A stretch of 64,000 nucleotides of DNA from Nymphaea colorata (lineage: Eukaryota > Streptophyta > Magnoliopsida > Nymphaeales > Nymphaeaceae): the NCBI RefSeq assembly GCF_008831285.2, contig NC_045138.2:22601934-22665933 (forward strand), in the 5' to 3' direction. Below are positions 57,101 through 64,000 of this stretch, one piece after another (the first letter of the stretch is position 1; every line of letters starts with the position of its first letter). A program made the position numbers and the translations under genes. The notes beneath the pieces are model-generated. The model had not been told where the DNA came from. It saw only the letters and a list, made by a program, of their open reading frames with translations, and did no database searches.

Positions 57101-60100
57101 GAAAGTAAATGTAGTGGATCTTCAAAATCCTCATGCTACCTTGCCTTTTACAGTATTATCCTAGGAATCATTCTAGCCTCTCTTTCATATTAAGGAAGGT
57201 CCAACCAAAAGGAATCCAAATTTTGCAACATAGTCTTTTGTAGTAAGTACTAATTTTGCATAAACAATGTTATCCTCACATAGAACTCCACTGTGTTTTT
57301 GTTTACTTGGCTCAGGCAAACACATACTGAGCCTAGTATGGATGCTCTACTAAGAAGACATTGCACCAACCCCAACTCACAGGTTGCACAAAAAGAAGGA
57401 GAGATTTTCTACAATATCTTTTATGTCATATGTTTGTGTCTTGTGATGTCTATTATATTTGTTGTCATTTTTTGATGACATCTGTTTCTATTTTCATTGT
57501 TCTATTTCTTCCAGCTAGTGTTTGTGTCATTAATTCATATTTAATTTCAATAGTTCATGCATTAGATAATATTTTTCAATTACACACTACACTTCCCACC
57601 AGACCCACTCTGATTCCCGGTACATCTCTCTTACCAAGGGATCCGGCATCAGTTATGGATGCTAAACAAGCATTGCTCCAAGTAGTAGGCCCGACCCACA
57701 TAAAACGTATCGGCCAAGTCAATTAGGACATGAAAATTTCTCTCAGTTGCTTTTCTTCTATAGTATACACTGATATATGTTTTATATTTTGGTAAACATT
57801 TGCATATATTAATTCAAAGAGGAGTTAGATTTTGAAAATATCATAAAATAACATTAGAGGATTCATAAAAAGCAACAAAAGAAGGAAACTTGCCAAAGTG
57901 TTATAGATACACTTGTGTTCATTATGTATAACATTAACGCAAGAATGAAATGCATAATAACATAATGAACTCTATCTCGAATCAACTTGAATCATCTAAC
58001 CAAGGTCCATCAAAGTAAATTCAGTGAATTTTTTAAATCCTCATGTTGTTGAAAGAATCAACATCATTGACCTGCCTCACAACTTATAGTAGTAATCCAT
58101 GTAATTAGTCAGGTCTCTCTTTCATACTAAAGAGTCTCCAACCAACAAGAATCTTGATTTTCATGAAACACAATCTTATGAAGTGAGTATTTATTTTGCA
58201 GAAACAATGCTAAAGCCCATTGTGTCGTTGTTTACTTGACTCGGGAAAACATGTATTGAACTTAGTAGGGATGCTCTTCTAAGAAGACATTGCACGAACC
58301 CCAACACACAGGTTGCACCAAAGAATGGAGAATTTTTTTTTGTATCATATTTTTTTGCCCTATGTTTGTGTCTTGTGAATTGTGATGTCTATTTTGTTCA
58401 TCATGTTTGTTCTTTCTGACATTTTTTAAATTCTGATAGTTTTATTTGTTCCATATAGTGTTTGTGCTAGTATACAGGCTGCACTTGTAAAATCTCCCTA
58501 ACCCCTATCCGACCGAACCCACTTTGATTCTTACTACAGCCCCCTAACCAAGTGGATGCGGCATCAGTTATGAATGCCAAACAAGGACTTCTCAAGGTAG
58601 CTTGCCCAACCCACATAAAGTACGTAGACCAAGTTAATTAGGACATCCAAATCCACCTTTATTGCTTCTCTTCTACAATATTTAGTTATTTACATTGTGT
58701 ATGTTTCGACAATCATTTGTAGATATTAATTCAATGAGTTTTTGGATTTTGATAATATCACAAACTAACATATGAGGATTCATGAAATGCAACAAAAGGA
58801 ATAAAACATGCCTTAAGTATTGTAGATACACTTGTGTTCATTATGTATAACATAAACTCAAAGAATAAAACTAGAATAATGTAATGAACTCTATCTCAAA
58901 TAAACATCCATCACTTAACCATGGTCCATCAAGTAAATTGAGTGAATATTCAAAATCATTGTGTTGTTGAGAAAATCATCATCATAGACCTGCCTCGCGT
59001 CTTATAGTATTAATCCATGACATTGATCAGGCTTCTTTTCATATTAAAGAGGCTCCAACCAATAGAAATCCAGATTTTCATGCAACATAATCTTTTGTAA
59101 CAAGTACTTATTTTACAAAAATGATGCTATCCTCGTGTAGAAGTCCAAGGTGTTTTTGTTTGTTGGACTCAAAGAAACATGTATTGAGCATAGAATGGTG
59201 TTCTGCTGAAAAGACATTTAACAAACCCCAACTCATATATTGTGCCAAAGAATATAGAAAATTTTTTTAGTGTATTTTTTGTCCCATGTTTGTGTCTTGT
59301 GATGTCTATTTTGTTCGTTATGTCTATTCTTTCTGACATTTGTTTTCTGTTCTAATTGTTCTATTTGTTTCATCTTGCATTTGTTCCATTAACTCGTATT
59401 TAATTTCAATAGTTCAAGTCTTAGATAATATTTTTACCAATTACAAATTACACTTGTAAAACCTCCCTGACCCCTATCCCACTAGACCCACTCTAATTCT
59501 TAGTAGAGCCCCCTAACCAAGTGGATGTGGCATAAGTTATGGATGCTAAATAAGCACTGCTACTAGCGGGCCTAACCCACATAAAGTACATAGGCCAAGT
59601 AAATTAGGACATCCAAATTCCTTTCTATTTCTTTTCTTCTATAGTATATAGTTATACTTGTTTTGTATATTTTGAAAAACATTTGCAGATATTAATTCAA
59701 ACAGTTGTTGGTTTTGAAAATATCATAAACTAACATATGAGGATTCATGACATGCAACAAAAAGAATAAAACTTGCCTAAGTATTGTAGATACACTTGTG
59801 TTCATTATGTATATAACATAAATGCAAAAAAGAAAGAAAACAAGAATAACATAATAAACTCTATCTCATATGAACATGAATCACTTAAGTAGGGTCCATC
59901 AAAGTAAATTCGATGAACTCTTTAAAATTCTCGTGTTGCTGAAAGAATCATCAATATAGACCTGACTCACCTCTACAGTACTAATCCATGACACCGATCA
60001 CGCTTAAAAGAGGCTCCAACCAACAGAAATCATGATTTCTATGTAACAAAGTCTTATGTACAGCAAGTATTTATTTTGTAGAAACAATGCTATCCTCACG

Positions 60101-63100
60101 TAGAATTCCATTGTTTTCTTATTTACTTGGCTTAGGGAAACACATACTAAGCTTAGTACGGGTGCATCATTGATAAGACATTGCACCAACCCTAGCTCAC
60201 AGGTTGAGCAAAACAATGGGGAGATTTTCTATATTGTCTTTTTTGCCCCATGTTGTGTCTTGTGATGTCTTTTCTGTTTGTTCTTTTTGACATTTGTTAC
60301 CCATTCAGACGGTTTTATTTTTTACATCCAATGTCGTTGTCATTAACTCCTATTTAATTTCAATAGTTCATTTTTCAAATAATATCTTTTCCAATTATAG
60401 ACTACACTTGTAAAACTTTCCTGACCCTTATCTGTAAAACCTTCCTATCCCCTATCCCATCAGATCCACTCTGATTCTTAGTACAGCCTCCTAATCAGGT
60501 GGATGCGACATTAGTTATTGATGCTAAACAATTACTGCTCCAGGTAGCAGGCCCGACCAACATAAAGTACACAGGCCAAGTCACTTAGCACATCTAAATT
60601 CCTCTTTGTTGATTTTCTTCTAGAGTATATTCTTATATTTGTTTTATGTATTTTGGCAAACATTGGCCGATATTAATTCAAAAACTTGTTGGATATTGAA
60701 AATATCACAAACTAACATATGAGGATCCATGAAATGCAACAAAAAGAAGAAAACTTGCCAAAGTATTGTAGATACATTTGTCTTCATTATGTATTACCTA
60801 AACACAAAGAAGAAAACATTAATAACATAATGAACACTATCTCAAATCAACATGAATCACATATGCAAGGTCAATTAAATTAAATTACTGAATCTTTAAA
60901 ATCCTCATGCCACTAAAAGAATCATAGATATACCTACCTTGCCTCTCACAATATTAATCTATGTCATCGGTCAGACCTCTCTTTCATATTAAAAAAGCTC
61001 CAAGCAACAATAATCTAGATTTTTAAGCAACATAGTCATCTATAACAAGTACTTATATTGCAAAAACAATGCATTCCTCACGTAGAAGTCTACTATGTTT
61101 TTTTTTACTTGACCCAAGGAAACATGTACTGAGTTTGGCAGGGGTACCCTACTTAGAACACATTGCACCAACCCCAACTAATAGGCTGCATAAAAGAGTT
61201 GAGAGATTTTCTTTACTGTCTTTTCTATATCATGTTTGTGTCTTGTTATGTCTATTATGTTCGATATGCCTCTTCATTTTGACATTTGTTTTTTGTTTTG
61301 ACCGTTCTATTTGTTTCATCTAGTATTTGTGTCATTAGCTCGTATTTAATTTTAATAGTTGATGTTTCAGATAATAGCTTTTCCAATTAAAGATTGCACT
61401 TGTAAAACCTCACTAACCCCTATTTCTAAAACCTTCTTGACTCCTATCCCATAAGACCCACTCTGATTCTTAGTACAACCCATAACCAGGTGGGTGCGGC
61501 ATCAATTATGGATGCTAAATAAGCACTACTCGAGCTAGTAGCCTGACCCACATAAATTACGTAGGCCAAGTCAATTAGGACATCCAAATTCCTCTCAGTT
61601 GCTTTTCTTTTATAGTATATAGTCATATCTATTTTGTATATTTTGGCAAACACTTGTAAATATTAATTCAAAGAGTTGTTGGATTTTGAAAATATGACAA
61701 ACTAACATATGAGGATTCTTGAAAGGCAACAAAAGGAAGGAAACATGCCAAAGTATTGTACATACACTTTTGTTCATTATGCATAACATAAACGCAAAGA
61801 AGAAAACCATAATAGCATAATGAACTCTATCTCAAATCAACATTTATCACTTAAGCATGGTCCATCAAAGTAAATTCGGTGAATCTTCAAAATCCTCGTG
61901 CTACTAAAAAAATCATCAACATAGATATGTCTCATCTTGTACAATATTAATCCATGTCATTGGTTAGACCTCTATTTCATATTAAAGAAGTTTCAACCAA
62001 CATAAATCCAGATTTTGATGGAACATAGTCTTCTGTAGTGAGTACTTATTTTGCAAAAACAATGCTATGTTCATGTAGAAGTGCACTATTTTTTTATTTA
62101 CGTGGCTCAGAGAAACACATATTGTGCTTAGTAGTAATTTGCTAAGAAGACATTGCACCAACCCCAACTCACAGGTTGTGCAAAAGGATGGAGAGATTTT
62201 CTTTACTATCCTTTTTGTCTCATGTTTGTCTTCTGAAGTGTATTTGGTTCTTTATGTCTGTTATTTTTTAAACATGTTTTCTATTCTTATTGTTCTATTT
62301 GTTCCAAACATTATTTGTATCATTAACTCGTATTTAATTTCAATAGTTCCTATTTCAGATAATATCTCTTGCAATTATAGATTGCACTTGTAAAACCTTC
62401 TTGACCCCTATCCCACCAGACCCTTCTAATTCCTAGTATAGCCCCATAACTGGTGGATGTGGCATCAGTTATGGATGATAAACAAGCATTGCTCCAGATA
62501 GTAGGCCCTACCCACATAAAGTACGTAGAAAACGTCAATTTGGACATCCAAATTCCTCTCTATTGCTTTTCTTCTATGATATATAGTTTATATCTATTTT
62601 GTGTTTTTCATCAGACGTTTGTAGATATTAATTCAAAGAGTTATTGGACTTTGAAAATATCACAAACTAACATATGAATATTCATGAAAGGAAGCAAAAA
62701 GAATGAAACTTACCAAAGTATTGTAGATACACTTATCCTCATTATGCATAACGTAAATGCAAAGAACAAAATATGAATAACATAATGAACACTATCTCAA
62801 ATAAACATGAATCACTTAAGCAAGGACCATCAAAGTAAATTTGGTGAATCTTCAAAATCCTCGTGTTGCTGAAAGAATCATCATCATTGACTTGTTTGCT
62901 TGTTACAGCATTAATCCATGTCATCAGTTAGGCCCTCTTAATATTAAAACAGCTACAACCAACAGGAATGCAGATTTTCATGCAACAAAGTCGTTTGTAG
63001 CGAGTGTTTGTTTTGTGGAAACAATGCAATCCTCATGTAGAAGTCATCTGTATTTTTGTTTACACAGCTCAATGAAACACATTATAAATATTAGTAGGGG

Positions 63101-63840
63101 TGCTCTGCTGAGAGGACATTGCACTGACTCCAACTCCCAAGTTGTGCCAAAGAATGGAGAGATTTTCTATAATGTCGTTTTTGTCTCATGTTTGTCTCAT
63201 GTGTTGTTTATTCTGTTCATTATGTATGTTCTTTTTGGCATTTGTTTTCTCTTCTTACTATTCTATTTGTTTCATCCAGTGTTTGTGTCATTAACTCGTA
63301 GTTAATTTCAATAGTTCATGTTTCAGATAGTGCCTTTAACAATTACAAACTGCACTTGTAAAGCTCCCTAACCCCTATCCCATCAAACCCACTATGATTC
63401 CTGGTACAGCCCCCTCACCAAGTTGATGCGACATCAGTTAATAAACAAGCACTGCTCCATGTAGCAAGCCCGACCCACATAAAGTATGTAGGCCAATTCA
63501 ATTAGGACATGCAAATTCCTCACTATTGTTTTTCCTCTACAGTTTTGTATATTTCGGCAAACATTCGTAGATATTAATTCAAAGAGTTGTTGGATTTTGA
63601 AAATATGACAAACTAACACTTTACATTCATGAAGGGCAACAAAAAGAAGGAAACTAGCCAAAGTATTGTAGACACACTTGTGTTCATTATGTATAACATA
63701 AATGTAAATAACAAAACTATAATAACATAATGAACCCTTTCTCAAATCAATATGAGTCACTTAAGTAGGGTCCAAAGTAAATTCGGTGAATCTTCAGAAT
63801 CCTCATGTTGCTGAAAGAATCATTGTCATAGACCTACCTC
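54110..63840. repeat. Tandem array of about 0.97-kb units
   Basis: The motif GGATGCGGCATCAGTTATGG, with variations, recurs at 54418, 54771, 55757, 56727, 57639, 58554, 59523, 60501, 61492, 62454 and 63423. After a first short unit (353 bp, about 630 bp deleted internally at about 54598) the spacing is 912-991 bp. Each unit also carries, in order, GACCCACATAAAGTACGTAG, a segment with ATTAATTCAAAGAGTTGTT, AACATATGAGGATTCATG, AAGTATTGTAGATACACTTG, AGACATTGCACCAACCCCAA and a T-rich tract around TTGTGTCTTGTGATGTC. The array starts mid-unit and stops sharply at about 63840. Units are clearly diverged by substitutions and small indels. I recognise no transposon or gene family, and only frames under about 155 codons are open. 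Confidence 0.95.
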
Positions 63841-64000
63841 GCTTGAGAATGAAGAGATTAGGAACATCAGTGTAGCTGGCATGTCATTCTTGTTGTTAAA
63901 ATTAGAAAACATTGAAAGCTATTGAAACTCGCTATTTAATTTGGAAGACGTGTTAACCTACTGAATTTCTTAAAAAAACACAAAAAGGTATATGTTGGAC
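63841..64000. other. Unique sequence after the array
   Basis: Similarity to the unit ends at TAGACCTACCTCGC. Nothing is recognised in the last 160 bp. Confidence 0.5.

Overview
This is nuclear DNA from a flowering plant. Four things show it: genes split by GT-AG introns, a chloroplast CP12 regulator, a mitochondrial HSP70, and plant-type retrotransposons in AT-rich intergenic DNA. I cannot fix the species or order from the sequence.

Layout. (1) 1-5200, + strand: the C-terminal half of the spliceosomal RNA helicase BRR2; its 5' half lies outside the window. (2) 6786-7175, - strand: a single-exon CP12-3-type Calvin-cycle linker protein. (3) 12282-16438, + strand: a five-exon mitochondrial HSP70, preceded by a good heat-shock element. 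(4) 17151-34305: a tandem segmental duplication of about 8.8 kb. Each copy carries a four-exon short-chain dehydrogenase/reductase (SDR) gene on the - strand. Copy 1 reads through as an intact 316-residue enzyme. Copy 2 has a one-base insertion in the exon with the catalytic serine and is a pseudogene. A decayed third 3' end lies just beyond, near 34.9-35.1 kb. Copy divergence is patchy: promoter plus exon 1 are almost identical while exon 2 differs at about 14% of sites, which suggests gene conversion. LINE and SINE remnants sit in both copies. (5) 37767-43836: a complete but dead Ty1/copia element with a perfect ATTTA target-site duplication. It has an odd GC-rich leader followed by about 18 degenerate repeats of 20-21 bp. 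(6) 46958-49001, + strand: a bZIP60-type unfolded-protein-response transcription factor. It has paired CxGxxG sites that would let IRE1 remove exactly 23 nt, swapping a membrane anchor for an arginine-rich nuclear signal. A conventional 89-nt intron lies inside that 23-nt segment. (7) 50585-51640, - strand: a decayed copia pol remnant. (8) 52.3-54.0 kb: two diverged copies of a short unknown repeat. (9) 54.1-63.84 kb: a tandem array of eleven anchor units of about 0.97 kb, of unknown origin.

The host genes (splicing helicase, Calvin-cycle regulator, mitochondrial chaperone, SDR enzyme, ER-stress factor) are unrelated neighbours, each with its own flanks. The most biologically loaded locus is the bZIP60-type gene. 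The most unusual structures are the intron-within-IRE1-intron, the periodic copia leader and the 0.97-kb array.
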